From positions 310,001 through 374,000 of the forward strand of contig CBDCMO010000002.1 in assembly GCA_965219125.1 (NCBI GenBank): 64,000 bases of DNA. Reading direction: 5' to 3'. The notes below the pieces were generated by a model that did no database searches, was not told the DNA's origin, and saw only the letters and a program-made list of their open reading frames with translations. The DNA comes from JBBSOK01 sp965219125. GTDB taxonomy: Bacteria > Bacteroidota > Bacteroidia > Flavobacteriales > Flavobacteriaceae. A program made the position numbers and the translations under genes. Of this stretch, positions 51,952-60,962 are shown piece by piece. The number at the start of each line of letters is the position of its first letter. Positions within the stretch are counted from its first letter, which is position 1.

Positions 51952-54900
51952 ATGAAATTCTATTTTGCCCTTTTTATTTTTACTATACTTTCAGCTTCAA
52001 TGGCTGCACAACAAATAAATCCGTTGATTGTAAAAGAAGATTTTAAAAATCAAAAAAAATGGGTAGATAGCATTTATGATAAAATGACACTTGAAGAGAA
52101 AATTGGTCAGTTGTTTATAACCGATGTTTTTTCTAAAGATCCGAAGACCAAAACCGATCAAGTAAATAAATTGATTGACACCTTTCATATTGGTGGCATA
52201 ATTTTCTCAAAAGGTGGCCCAAATAGACAGGCAAAACTTACTAATGAATATCAAAAAAAATCAAAAATTCCGCTATTAATTGGGATGGATGCAGAATGGG
52301 GTTTGGCAATGAGACTGGATTCTACCTTCGCCTATCCGTGGAATATGACGCTTGGCGCAATTGCCGATAATAAAATTGTTGAAAAAGTAGGTAAACGTAT
52401 TGGCGAACATTGTAAGCGACTAGGTGTAAATTTTAATTTCGCTCCGGTTGTAGATATAAATACCAACCCTAATAACCCAATAATTGGTAACAGAAGTTTT
52501 GGGGAAGATAGAGACAATGTAACGGAAAAAGCTGTTGCGTTTTTAAAAGGAATGCAAAGTGTCGGAATTTTGGGAACTGCCAAACATTTTCCGGGCCACG
52601 GCGATACTGAACAGGACTCTCACAAAACTTTACCAACTGTTGATTTTAACCGAGAACGTTTAGATACCGTTGAATTATATCCCTACAAAAGATTAATTGC
52701 CGAAGGTCTAAGCGGAGTTATGGTTGCGCATTTAAATGTGCCATCGCTTGAAGAACAAGCCAATTTGCCAACTTCAATTTCGTACAAAGTTATCAGTGAA
52801 TTGCTGAACAAGGAATTAGGTTTTAACGGTTTAACTTTTACGGATGCACTAAATATGAAAGGTGCTTCAGATTTTAAAGCGCCCGGAGAGATTGATCTCG
52901 CGGCTTTTTTGGCAGGAAACGATTTGCTTTTAATTTCAGAAAATATTCCAAAGGCGCACGCTTTATTAGTAGCGGCTTTTAAAGATGGCAGAATAACGGA
53001 CGAGCGTTTGGGTCGTTCAGTTAAAAAAATATTATATGCAAAATATAAAGTTGGATTAAACCACCCAAAAATTATTCAGACAGATTATTTATATGAAGAT
53101 TTGAATACAGTTACAGACAATGAAGTTTACGAAGAAGCGATCGAAAATGCGTTGACTGTCGTAAAAAACGATCAAGCCATTCTTCCGATTAAAGATTTAC
53201 AAACTAAAAAAATAGCTTACATAAATTTTGGAGATGATAACGGCGAAGATTTCTTGGCTCAATTGCAGAAATACGGGAAGGTAGATTGGATAAAAGCTAC
53301 AAGCCTAGATGATTATGTAACAAAGTTAAAAGATTATAATTATGTAATTGCTGGCTTTCATAAAAGCAATGAAACACCTTGGAAAGATTATAAGTTTTCT
53401 GATAAAGAACTGGTTTGGCTATATGAAATTGCCCGAACAAACACCGTAATTCTAGATATTTTTGCCCGCCCGTATGCTTTGTTAGATTTAAAATCTACCG
53501 CTAATTTTGAAGGAATAATCGTTTCGTATCAAAACAGTAAAGTTAGCCAACAGCTTTCGGCGCAACTTATTTTTGGAGCGCGCGAAGCAAAGGGAATTTT
53601 GCCGGTAACTATAAGTAAAGAAATTCCGCTTAACACTTGTTTTCAAACCAAATCTTTACGCCGTTTGCAGTACGGAACGCCGGAAAGTGTTGGGATGAAT
53701 TCCTATAAACTGCAAAAAATTGATTCTCTTGCTAATGTTGGGATAAAAGGTAATATGTTTCCGGGAGCTCAAATTTTGGTAGCTAGAAATGGAAAAGTTG
53801 TTTATTCAAAAAACTTCGGGTATCACGAGCAAGATGAAAAAGAACCAGTAAAAGATACCGACATTTACGATTTGGCTTCATTGACAAAGGTTTTGGCAAC
53901 ATTGCCTAATATCATTCAATTGGTGGATAAAAAAGAGCTTAGTTTAAACACAAAGCTTTCAGAAATGTTGCCAGAGTATAAAACTTCAAACAAAGCGAAT
54001 ATTACAGTTAAAGAAATGTTGTCCCATTATGCAAAATTTAAAGCGTGGATACCATTTTACACTGCAACGCTGGATCCTGTGACCAAACAGCCTTCTTCAA
54101 AATATTATTCAAAAGTACCAACGAAGGATTTTAATGTGAAGGTTACAGAAGATTTGTATATGCGTCGGGACTATCAAGATTCTATTTTCAACATTATAAA
54201 AGACAGCGATTTAAATAATAAATTGGCCTATTTATATAGCGATTTGCCTTACTACATTCTCAAAAAATATTTAGAACAAAAATATGGAAAACAGCTCGAA
54301 AATATTGTTCAAGAGAATTTCTATGAATCTTTAGGAGCTAATTTTACTACGTATTTGCCGTTGGATAAATTTTCAAAAGATGATATTCCGCCAGCTGAGA
54401 TGGATACAACTTTTAGAATGGAAAAGGTGCAAGGAACGGTTCACGATCAAGGTGCAGCAATGCTCGGTGGTGTAAGTGGTCACGCAGGTTTGTTTAGTAA
54501 TAGTAATGATGTAGCTAAAATTATGCAAATGTATTTATGGAAAGGAATGTACGGCGGCAAACGTTATTTTAGTGCAGAAACATTCGATAAATTTAATACC
54601 TGTTATTATTGTGATAAAGGTGTAAGGCGTGGTGTTGGATTCGACAAACCACAATTGGGAAATAGTGGGCCAACTTGCGGTTGCGTAAGTAAGGAAAGCT
54701 TTGGGCATAGCGGTTTTACAGGCACTTTCGCTTGGGCAGATCCAAAAGAGGATATTGTTTATGTTTTTTTAAGCAACCGAACATTTCCAGATGCAGAAAA
54801 TAGAAATTTAATAAGAAGTGATCTGCGAAGTATCATACAAAAAGCTATTTATGATGCTATAGATTATCCTTTACAATCAGAAAAAATTGCCAATCAATAG
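51952..54900 (+). CDS. Glycoside hydrolase family 3 / class C beta-lactamase-like fusion
   Basis: 982 residues with a signal peptide ending in SMAAQQ. The N-terminal GH3 barrel (about 35-370) has GMDAEWGLAMRLD, NFNFAPVVDINTNP, the NagZ-type KHFPGHGDTEQDSHKTLP loop with its catalytic His, and the nucleophile segment TFTDALNMKGA. The GH3 C-terminal domain follows. From about 590 a serine beta-lactamase-like domain begins, with SLTK (S-x-x-K), YSDL and HSGFTG. The first part should release N-acetylglucosamine from cell-wall fragments. The second is probably a peptidase or esterase, not an antibiotic hydrolase. This fusion is known in Bacteroidota. Confidence 0.9.
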   Translation: MKFYFALFIFTILSASMAAQQINPLIVKEDFKNQKKWVDSIYDKMTLEEKIGQLFITDVFSKDPKTKTDQVNKLIDTFHIGGIIFSKGGPNRQAKLTNEYQKKSKIPLLIGMDAEWGLAMRLDSTFAYPWNMTLGAIADNKIVEKVGKRIGEHCKRLGVNFNFAPVVDINTNPNNPIIGNRSFGEDRDNVTEKAVAFLKGMQSVGILGTAKHFPGHGDTEQDSHKTLPTVDFNRERLDTVELYPYKRLIAEGLSGVMVAHLNVPSLEEQANLPTSISYKVISELLNKELGFNGLTFTDALNMKGASDFKAPGEIDLAAFLAGNDLLLISENIPKAHALLVAAFKDGRITDERLGRSVKKILYAKYKVGLNHPKIIQTDYLYEDLNTVTDNEVYEEAIENALTVVKNDQAILPIKDLQTKKIAYINFGDDNGEDFLAQLQKYGKVDWIKATSLDDYVTKLKDYNYVIAGFHKSNETPWKDYKFSDKELVWLYEIARTNTVILDIFARPYALLDLKSTANFEGIIVSYQNSKVSQQLSAQLIFGAREAKGILPVTISKEIPLNTCFQTKSLRRLQYGTPESVGMNSYKLQKIDSLANVGIKGNMFPGAQILVARNGKVVYSKNFGYHEQDEKEPVKDTDIYDLASLTKVLATLPNIIQLVDKKELSLNTKLSEMLPEYKTSNKANITVKEMLSHYAKFKAWIPFYTATLDPVTKQPSSKYYSKVPTKDFNVKVTEDLYMRRDYQDSIFNIIKDSDLNNKLAYLYSDLPYYILKKYLEQKYGKQLENIVQENFYESLGANFTTYLPLDKFSKDDIPPAEMDTTFRMEKVQGTVHDQGAAMLGGVSGHAGLFSNSNDVAKIMQMYLWKGMYGGKRYFSAETFDKFNTCYYCDKGVRRGVGFDKPQLGNSGPTCGCVSKESFGHSGFTGTFAWADPKEDIVYVFLSNRTFPDAENRNLIRSDLRSIIQKAIYDAIDYPLQSEKIANQ

Positions 54901-54937
54901 TTTGAATTAATCGAAAATGGAAGCTAAAAATACTAAA

Positions 54938-56077
54938 ATGAAAATAGCCATTGTGTGTTACCCAACTTTTGGAGGAAGTGGCGTAGTAGCAACAGAATTA
55001 GGAACTGCATTGGCGGAGCGCGGTCATGAAATCCATTTTATTACATACAAGCAACCTGTTAGACTCGCGCTTTTATCAAAAAATATCCACTTTCACGAAG
55101 TTACCGTTCCCGAGTATCCATTATTTCATTATCAACCGTACGAACTTGCGCTTTCCAGCAAATTGGTAGATATGGTAAAGTTGTACAATATTGATGTGCT
55201 GCACGTTCATTATGCAATCCCGCACGCGTATGCAGGTTACATGGCAAAGAAAATGTTAGAGCAGGAAAATATATTCTTGCCAATGGTTACAACGCTTCAC
55301 GGCACGGATATTACGTTGGTTGGTAGCCATCCATTTTACAAACCTGCCGTAACGTTTAGCATTAATGAAAGCGACGTTGTAACATCTGTTTCCCAAAGTC
55401 TGAAAGATGATACGTTACGATTATTCGATATAACAAAAGAAATTCACGTAGTTCCAAATTTTATTGATACATCAAAATACAATACAAAATTTACAGATTG
55501 CCAACGCGATCAAATGGCATTGCCCGAAGAACGTATAATAACGCACGTAAGTAACCTGCGAAAAGTGAAACGTGTGAAAGATGTTATTGAAATATTTGAT
55601 CGTATTCAAAAACAGATTCCGTCTAAATTAATATTAGTTGGTGAAGGTCCCGAACGAGAATCTGCCGAGGCTTTGTGCAGGAAAAAGGGAATTCAGGACA
55701 AAGTTCTTTTTATGGGAAACAGCAACGAAGTAGATAAAATATTATGTTTTAGCGATTTGTTTTTATTGCCTTCTGAAAAGGAAAGTTTTGGTTTGGCAGC
55801 TCTTGAAGCAATGGCAGTTGGCGTCCCCGTAATTTCTAGCAATACCGGCGGATTGCCGGAAGTAAACATACAAGGGATTAGCGGATTTTTAAGTGATGTG
55901 GGCGATGTAGATGAAATGGCCGAAAATGCCATTAGTATATTAAAAGATGACGAAACACTTGCCAATTTTAAAAAAATGGCAAAAGAAGCATCTAAACTGT
56001 ATGATACAGAAAGCATTGTGCCTATTTATGAAGATTTATATAGAGAAGCTATAGAAAATAGGTCTGTGGTTATATAA
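54938..56077 (+). CDS. bshA: N-acetyl-alpha-D-glucosaminyl L-malate synthase (bacillithiol step 1)
   Basis: GT4 glycosyltransferase joining GlcNAc to L-malate, the first step of bacillithiol synthesis. The start at 54938 gives 379 residues beginning MKIAIVCYPTFGGSGVVATE, the conserved N-terminus; ATG 54917 would add seven. Family marks are HFITYKQPVRLALL, HVHYAIPHAYAGYMAK, TLHGTDITLVG and the C-terminal donor site SEKESFGLAALEAMAVGVPVI with SSNTGGLPEV. The other bsh genes are not in the window. It follows the GH3 fusion by 37 bases. Confidence 0.95.
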   Translation: MKIAIVCYPTFGGSGVVATELGTALAERGHEIHFITYKQPVRLALLSKNIHFHEVTVPEYPLFHYQPYELALSSKLVDMVKLYNIDVLHVHYAIPHAYAGYMAKKMLEQENIFLPMVTTLHGTDITLVGSHPFYKPAVTFSINESDVVTSVSQSLKDDTLRLFDITKEIHVVPNFIDTSKYNTKFTDCQRDQMALPEERIITHVSNLRKVKRVKDVIEIFDRIQKQIPSKLILVGEGPERESAEALCRKKGIQDKVLFMGNSNEVDKILCFSDLFLLPSEKESFGLAALEAMAVGVPVISSNTGGLPEVNIQGISGFLSDVGDVDEMAENAISILKDDETLANFKKMAKEASKLYDTESIVPIYEDLYREAIENRSVVI

Positions 56078-56100
56078 TGTAAGATTTCTTCATTTATATT

Positions 56101-56499
56101 TCATTTCAATTTTTTCTTCAAAATCAATCGAATTATCTTTCCATTTTTCATTAATTTGATCGTATCATTATCTTTCTTTTTTGAAATTTTAAAAGGTGTT
56201 TCAATGTCTACAATTTGCGGTTTAAATTTATATCCTGGAGGTCGCCAAATTGCAGGGTCATTTGCCATTGAATAATCATTTCCGATTATATATGCGCTAT
56301 GGGTTATTTTATATTGATTATTAATTATGTATGTCCCGTGCTCGTTATAACCATCATTTACATAAATATCAAATTCATTTTCAAAAGTAAGTTCAACAAG
56401 ATTACTTTGAAATTCTAAATTTTTATTTGAAAGAAATGTTGTGGCAACAACGCCGAATAAAATAACTAAACCCAAAAATATCGCGCCTTTTAATTTCAT
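56101..56499 (-). CDS. Small membrane-anchored hypothetical protein
   Basis: 132 residues. The N-terminal helix (AIFLGLVILFGVVATTFL) is either a signal anchor or an uncleaved signal. The rest looks beta-rich with a basic C-terminus (KNGKIIRLILKKKLK). I recognise no domain. WRPPGYKFKPQI and the duplicated YNEHGTYIINNQYKITHSAYII-type strands may form a small barrel. It is convergent with bshA and divergent from pyrR. Codon use looks like its neighbours, and it is AT-rich. Confidence 0.65.
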   Translation of the reverse strand: MKLKGAIFLGLVILFGVVATTFLSNKNLEFQSNLVELTFENEFDIYVNDGYNEHGTYIINNQYKITHSAYIIGNDYSMANDPAIWRPPGYKFKPQIVDIETPFKISKKKDNDTIKLMKNGKIIRLILKKKLK

Positions 56500-56658
56500 A
56501 AAATCTTTATATCAATATTATTAAACAATCAAAGTATTTATTTTAAAATATATAATTTTTCATTTTGAGTTAAACTAAAAATATGTTAGCCCATAATCAA
56601 ATATAATTGACAAAACCCAATAATCTATATCAAACTATCCAACCAACGAAAAAAAACC

Positions 56659-56666
56659 TATTTTTG
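56659..56666 (+). promoter_or_regulatory. Candidate -7 element of the pyrR-pyrB operon
   Basis: TATTTTTG matches TAnnTTTG, 52 bases before the pyrR ATG. No PyrR-type attenuator (antiterminator/terminator pair) is evident in the leader; only a 5-bp TTCGG/CCGAA hairpin lies at 56693-56711. Confidence 0.35.
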
Positions 56667-56718
56667 TAATCGTAAATCTAAACCAAAATATCTTCGGAAG
56701 TAAACCCGAATTTCTGCT

Positions 56719-57258
56719 ATGAGCCAAAAAGTATTACTAAATGCTACCGAAATACACATTGCGCTCAACCGTTTAGCTTGTCAGCTTATTGAAAATCACG
56801 ATCTTTTTGAAAATACGGTTTTAATTGGAATTCAGCCAAGAGGAATTTTTTTGGCAGAAAGGCTCAAAAAATTGTTGGAAACTGAATATAAAATTATGAA
56901 TATAAGATTGGGTTATTTAGACATCACCTTTTATCGTGACGATTTTAGACGAGGTGATAAACCGTTGGAAGCCAATAAAACGAAAATCGATTTTATTGTT
57001 GAAGATAAAAAAGTTGTTTTTATAGATGATGTTTTATTTACCGGTCGCAGTATTCGAAGCGCACTTACAGCAATTCAAAGCTTTGGCAGACCTTTAGAAA
57101 TTGAACTACTCACATTAATAGACCGAAGATTTAGCCGACATTTACCCATACAGCCAGATTATAGAGGAAGACAGGTTGATGCCATAAACGATGAAAAAGT
57201 AAAGGTTTGTTGGCAGGAAAATGACGGGGAAGACGCAGTATATCTAGTTAAAAATTAA
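56719..57258 (+). CDS. pyrR: PyrR-type regulator / uracil phosphoribosyltransferase
   Basis: 179 residues of the type I phosphoribosyltransferase fold. The PRPP loop is VVFIDDVLFTGRSIRSAL, IGIQPRGIFLAERL lies earlier, and RRFSRHLPIQPDYRGRQV follows, as in Bacillus PyrR. In Gram-positives PyrR attenuates pyr operons in response to UMP and also makes UMP from uracil. Flavobacterial copies keep the enzyme motif, but a matching RNA leader is not apparent here. It lies two bases before pyrB, so the two are surely co-transcribed. Confidence 0.94.
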   Translation: MSQKVLLNATEIHIALNRLACQLIENHDLFENTVLIGIQPRGIFLAERLKKLLETEYKIMNIRLGYLDITFYRDDFRRGDKPLEANKTKIDFIVEDKKVVFIDDVLFTGRSIRSALTAIQSFGRPLEIELLTLIDRRFSRHLPIQPDYRGRQVDAINDEKVKVCWQENDGEDAVYLVKN

Positions 57259-57260
57259 AA

Positions 57261-58196
57261 ATGGAATTAAGTGTAAACCACTTATTGGGGATAAAAGATT
57301 TAACCGAAGATGATATTCAACTAATCTTCGAAACTGCCGATCATTTCAAGGAAGTTATCAATAGGCCTATCAAAAAAGTTCCGTCATTGCGTGATATTAC
57401 AATCGCAAATCTCTTCTTCGAAAATAGCACTCGCACGCGTTTATCTTTTGAACTTGCCGAAAAAAGACTTTCAGCAGATATTGTAAACTTTTCAGCTTCC
57501 TCATCATCCGTTTCAAAAGGTGAAACGTTAATAGATACCGTAAACAATATACTCTCAATGAAAGTAGATATGGTTGTTATGCGCCATCCAAATGCCGGTG
57601 CGGGCGTATTTCTTTCAAAACACGTGAAGGCAAGTATTATAAATGCCGGCGACGGCGCCCACGAACATCCAACACAAGCTCTGCTTGATTGCTTTTCAAT
57701 TCGAGAAAAACTCGGAAGTTTAGCAGGAAAAAAAGTTGCAATCGTTGGCGATATTCTTCATTCAAGAGTTGCTTTATCCAATATTTTTGCCTTAAAAAAG
57801 CTTGGAGCTAAAGTTAAGGTTTGTGGTCCTAAAACCTTACTACCCAAATTTGTAGAAAGTCTTGGGGTAGAAGTAGAGCCAAATTTAAAAAAAGCGCTTA
57901 ATTGGTGTGACGTGGCAAATATGCTGCGCGTTCAAAACGAGCGGATGGAAGTGAGCTATTTTCCTACAACTAGAGAATATACCCAACAATTTGGCGTTAA
58001 TAAAAAATTGTTGAATTCATTGGATAAAGAAATTATTTTAATGCATCCCGGTCCAATTAATCGTGGCGTTGAAATTACTAGCGATGTTGCAGACAGCAAG
58101 CAATCAATAATTTTAGAACAAGTGGAGAATGGGGTCGCCGTAAGAATGGCAGCAATCTATCTTTTAGCTTCAAAAATACAACATAATGAAAATTGA
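57261..58196 (+). CDS. pyrB: Aspartate carbamoyltransferase catalytic chain
   Basis: 311 residues. The carbamoyl-phosphate loop FFENSTRTRLSFE, the His in GDGAHEHPTQALLD, LKKLGAKVKVCGP and the LMHPGPINRGVEI segment are all typical. It condenses carbamoyl phosphate and aspartate in de novo pyrimidine synthesis. A regulatory PyrI chain is not present nearby. The gene follows pyrR directly, and the next gene starts 11 bases before its stop, an overlap in another frame. Confidence 0.97.
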   Translation: MELSVNHLLGIKDLTEDDIQLIFETADHFKEVINRPIKKVPSLRDITIANLFFENSTRTRLSFELAEKRLSADIVNFSASSSSVSKGETLIDTVNNILSMKVDMVVMRHPNAGAGVFLSKHVKASIINAGDGAHEHPTQALLDCFSIREKLGSLAGKKVAIVGDILHSRVALSNIFALKKLGAKVKVCGPKTLLPKFVESLGVEVEPNLKKALNWCDVANMLRVQNERMEVSYFPTTREYTQQFGVNKKLLNSLDKEIILMHPGPINRGVEITSDVADSKQSIILEQVENGVAVRMAAIYLLASKIQHNEN

Positions 58197-58521
58197 GAAT
58201 CACGATAATTTTGTGGTTTTAGAAGATGAAAAAGACGACTTAGCCGATTTCGCAACCTTTATAGAATCACAAGTTCCAAGAAAATATAAAGGACAAAACG
58301 TTGTCCTAAACTTGTTGAAATACACAGATTTTCAATTGCCCCAACTTCTATTATTTTTGAAGACAAATAATCTTCACAGAAAAACCAAGCAATCTTTTGT
58401 AATAGTGAATAATGCCATTGCACCAGATTCTGTTCCGTATGAAATGGTAGCAGTGCCAACGCTTCAGGAAGCTGAGGATATTATTGAAATGGAGGATATT
58501 GAAAGGGATTTAGGGTTTTGA
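58186..58521 (+). CDS. Small conserved protein overlapping pyrB, linked to rnz
   Basis: 111 residues, acidic. Alternating strands and helices (NVVLNLLKYTDFQLPQLLLFL, KQSFVIVNNAIAPDSVPYEMVAVPTLQEA) suggest a STAS-like or small alpha/beta fold. The gene overlaps the pyrB end by 11 bases and sits just before rnz; flavobacterial homologues occur in that order and are sometimes mislabelled ribonuclease Z. No metal-binding His motif is present, so it is not an RNase Z. The function is unknown. Confidence 0.82.
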   Translation: MKIENHDNFVVLEDEKDDLADFATFIESQVPRKYKGQNVVLNLLKYTDFQLPQLLLFLKTNNLHRKTKQSFVIVNNAIAPDSVPYEMVAVPTLQEAEDIIEMEDIERDLGF

Positions 58522-58578
58522 GGATAGATTTTTCTATTATTTTCGGTGTAAAAAATTAGTTTCAAGTCTTTAAAATTT

Positions 58579-59487
58579 ATGCTAAAACTTACTATACTAG
58601 GTTGTCATTCTGCAACTCCAAAGGCTGGAGCGCATCCAACTTCGCAAGTTTTGGAAATAAAGGGACATCAATTTTTGATAGATTGTGGCGAAGGAACACA
58701 AATGCAGCTTCGAAAATACAAAGTGAAATTCTCACGAATCAGGCACATTTTCATTTCACATTTGCACGGCGATCATTTTTTTGGCTTGGTTGGTCTTATT
58801 TCCACTTTTGCACTTTTGGGGAGAGATTCTGAAATTCATATTTATGGCCCGAAAGCAATTAAAGAGGTTATTTTACTTCAATTGAAAGTTGGAAAATCCT
58901 ATACAAAATTCTCACTTTATTTTCACGAACTTACAAGTAAAGAACCTGAATTACTATTTGAAGACAATGACGTTTCCGTGCATACAATTCCTTTAGATCA
59001 TCGCATTTACACCAATGGATTTTTATTCAAAGAAAAAATTGGAGAACGAAAATTAAATATTGAAGCGGTTAGAAAAGCGAATATTGATGTAAGTTATTAT
59101 TCAAAATTAAAGCAAGGCGCAGACGTTCTAAATAACAACGGCGACAAAATTGAGAACGCTTCAGTAACGTTTGATCCAGACTCTTCAAAAAGTTATGCCT
59201 ATTGTAGCGATACGGCGTATTATCCTCAGATAATTGAGCAAATTAAAGATTGCACTATTTTATATCACGAATCTACATTTTTGGATGAACACAAACATCT
59301 TTGTGAAAAAACCAAACACAGCACTGCTAAAGAAGCCGCTTCAATTGCGAAACAAGCGAATGTTGAAACACTAATTTTAGGTCATTACAGTGGTAGATAT
59401 AAAGATATTGCTGCATTTAAAACCGAAGCGCAAGAAATTTTTCAAAACGTGCATTTGCCCGAAGACGGAAAAGAATTTATTTTTTGA
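58579..59487 (+). CDS. rnz: Ribonuclease Z
   Basis: 302 residues. The metallo-beta-lactamase signature SHLHGDHFFGLVGL, the early LGCHSATPKAG and FLIDCGEGTQMQLRKYK, YCSDTAYYP and the late HSTAKEAASIAKQANVETLILGHYSGRY with its remaining zinc ligands are all present. It removes 3' trailers from tRNA precursors. The tRNA genes seen in this window lack encoded CCA, which fits use of RNase Z followed by CCA addition. Confidence 0.96.
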   Translation: MLKLTILGCHSATPKAGAHPTSQVLEIKGHQFLIDCGEGTQMQLRKYKVKFSRIRHIFISHLHGDHFFGLVGLISTFALLGRDSEIHIYGPKAIKEVILLQLKVGKSYTKFSLYFHELTSKEPELLFEDNDVSVHTIPLDHRIYTNGFLFKEKIGERKLNIEAVRKANIDVSYYSKLKQGADVLNNNGDKIENASVTFDPDSSKSYAYCSDTAYYPQIIEQIKDCTILYHESTFLDEHKHLCEKTKHSTAKEAASIAKQANVETLILGHYSGRYKDIAAFKTEAQEIFQNVHLPEDGKEFIF

Positions 59488-59592
59488 ATTCATAATATTA
59501 TTCTGCTTATTCAAAAACTCATTTAATGAGTTAATGAGAAAAAATTCATCTTCATTTTGAACTTCAATCTCAAATTTATAATCGGTTGACGA

Positions 59593-59621
59593 GCCTGCAT
59601 ATCATGCCTTGGCAGGCAGGC
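59593..59621. repeat. GC-rich inverted repeat in the rnz-pdxH gap
   Basis: GCCTGC (59593-59598) can pair with either of two overlapping GCAGGC copies (59612-59621) in an otherwise AT-rich 223-base gap. The sequence CTTCGGCTACGCCTGCC on the minus strand looks like a dispersed flavobacterial intergenic element. The rest of the gap shows nothing recognisable. Confidence 0.4.
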
Positions 59622-59710
59622 GTAGCCGAAGTATAAATTTTAATAATCATTTAATAGCGCACTATTCCAAACTTTATCGAAATCTTGTAACTTGCGTACA
59701 AAGTCGTATT

Positions 59711-60355
59711 ATGGAAAACAAGTTGCACGATCATAGAAAATCTTACGAAAAAGATACCCTTTCAAAATCTGATGTTGAACAAGATCCATTTCAGCAATTT
59801 AAGAAGTGGTTCACTCAATTAGAGAAATCTCAAACGGTTGAAGAAATTAATGCAATGACGGTTTCAACTATTGGTCTAGACGGATTTCCTCGAGGCAGAG
59901 TCGTTCTTCTAAAGGAGTTTGGAGCTGAAGGATTTGTGTTCTACACAAATTATGGTAGCGAAAAAGGACAAGCAATCGAACAAAATAACAAGATTTCCAT
60001 TTCATTTTATTGGGCTACGCTTCAACGCCAAGTGCTAATAAAAGGTACAGTAAGTAAAACTTCTAAGGAAAATTCTGTTGAATATTTTAAAGTTCGTCCT
60101 AGAAAAAGCCAATTGGGTGCCGCCGTAAGTCGCCAAAGCAGTGTAATTGAAAATAGGGAAGTATTAGAACAAAATTTAGAGGATCTCGAAAAAAAATATG
60201 AAGGTTTAGAAATTCCAAAACCAAAAAACTGGGGCGGATATGTTATAAAACCGTTCGAATTTGAATTTTGGCAAGGCAGAAGAAGCCGTCTTCACGATAG
60301 AATTCGCTATTCATTTGTAAATAATATCTGGCAAATAGATAGACTTGCACCTTAA
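59711..60355 (+). CDS. pdxH: Pyridoxamine 5'-phosphate oxidase
   Basis: 214 residues from ATG 59711; the frame is open upstream through the GC-rich repeat, but the conserved N-terminus (HDHRKSYEKDTL) begins here. FMN-binding and catalytic segments are PRGRVVLLKEFG, FVFYTNYGSEKGQAIEQN, FYWATLQRQVLIKG and the C-terminal FEFWQGRRSRLHDRI. It oxidises pyridoxamine or pyridoxine phosphate to pyridoxal phosphate. It is a single gene between rnz and sixA. Confidence 0.95.
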   Translation: MENKLHDHRKSYEKDTLSKSDVEQDPFQQFKKWFTQLEKSQTVEEINAMTVSTIGLDGFPRGRVVLLKEFGAEGFVFYTNYGSEKGQAIEQNNKISISFYWATLQRQVLIKGTVSKTSKENSVEYFKVRPRKSQLGAAVSRQSSVIENREVLEQNLEDLEKKYEGLEIPKPKNWGGYVIKPFEFEFWQGRRSRLHDRIRYSFVNNIWQIDRLAP

Positions 60356-60453
60356 AAAACCAATATTGGGGCAACGCGGTACGACTAAGAATAAAACGGA
60401 TTCCACATCACAAAAAAAATTTAAATATATCATTAAACCTTAAATGCAACTTT

Positions 60454-60471
60454 AACCAACCAACCAACCAA
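60454..60471 (+). repeat. AACC tetranucleotide repeat before sixA
   Basis: Four and a half tandem AACC units end two bases before the sixA ATG, where a ribosome-binding region would be. Slippage would shift leader spacing by four bases at a time. Confidence 0.85.
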
Positions 60472-60473
60472 TT

Positions 60474-60962
60474 ATGAAAAAACTCTATCTCGCAAGGCAC
60501 GCCAAGTCTTCTTGGGCAGAAAATGTGGGCGACCATCAAAGACCTTTAAAGGAACGCGGCATAAATGATGCGAAAATGGTTTCTGAAAAGGCAGCGCAAA
60601 TTTGTGCCAAACCAAATCAGATTATCTCAAGTGATGCTACACGTGCTTTAAATACCGCCATTTTTTTTAAAGATGCATTCAATCTTAGTGAAAAAGAATT
60701 CTCAACAAATACTGAATTATATGATTTTAGCGGACAACAAGTTATGTCGGTTATTAAAAATATACCAAATACGTTGGATATAGTTATGATTGTAGGCCAT
60801 AACCACGCTTTTACATTTATTGCAAATATGTTGGGAAATGAATATATTGAGAATGTACCCACATGTGGTTTTATTCATTTAAATTTTGAGGCTGAAAGTT
60901 GGGCAGATATAAGTAAAGGAACAACCGCATTAACAATATTTCCACGAGATTTAAAGCAATGA
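60474..60962 (+). CDS. SixA-like phosphohistidine phosphatase
   Basis: 162 residues of the histidine phosphatase superfamily. The catalytic RHAKSSW is at residues 8-14, and the second His appears in IVGHNHAFTF. SSDATRALNTA is the usual middle motif. SixA removes phosphate from His-containing phosphotransfer domains in E. coli; the target here is unknown. Its stop overlaps the ppk1 start by four bases (ATGA), so it belongs with the polyphosphate genes and may act on phosphohistidine chemistry linked to them. Confidence 0.88.
   Translation: MKKLYLARHAKSSWAENVGDHQRPLKERGINDAKMVSEKAAQICAKPNQIISSDATRALNTAIFFKDAFNLSEKEFSTNTELYDFSGQQVMSVIKNIPNTLDIVMIVGHNHAFTFIANMLGNEYIENVPTCGFIHLNFEAESWADISKGTTALTIFPRDLKQ

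Noticed and set aside
54140..54720. Antibiotic-resistance beta-lactamase in the GH3 fusion
   Set aside because: The domain belongs to the broad class C-like serine hydrolase group, is fused to a cell-wall glycosidase, and shows no feature specific to drug-hydrolysing enzymes.
56500..56718. PyrR-controlled attenuator before pyrR
   Set aside because: No terminator/antiterminator pair or PyrR-binding consensus is visible; only a 5-bp hairpin is present.
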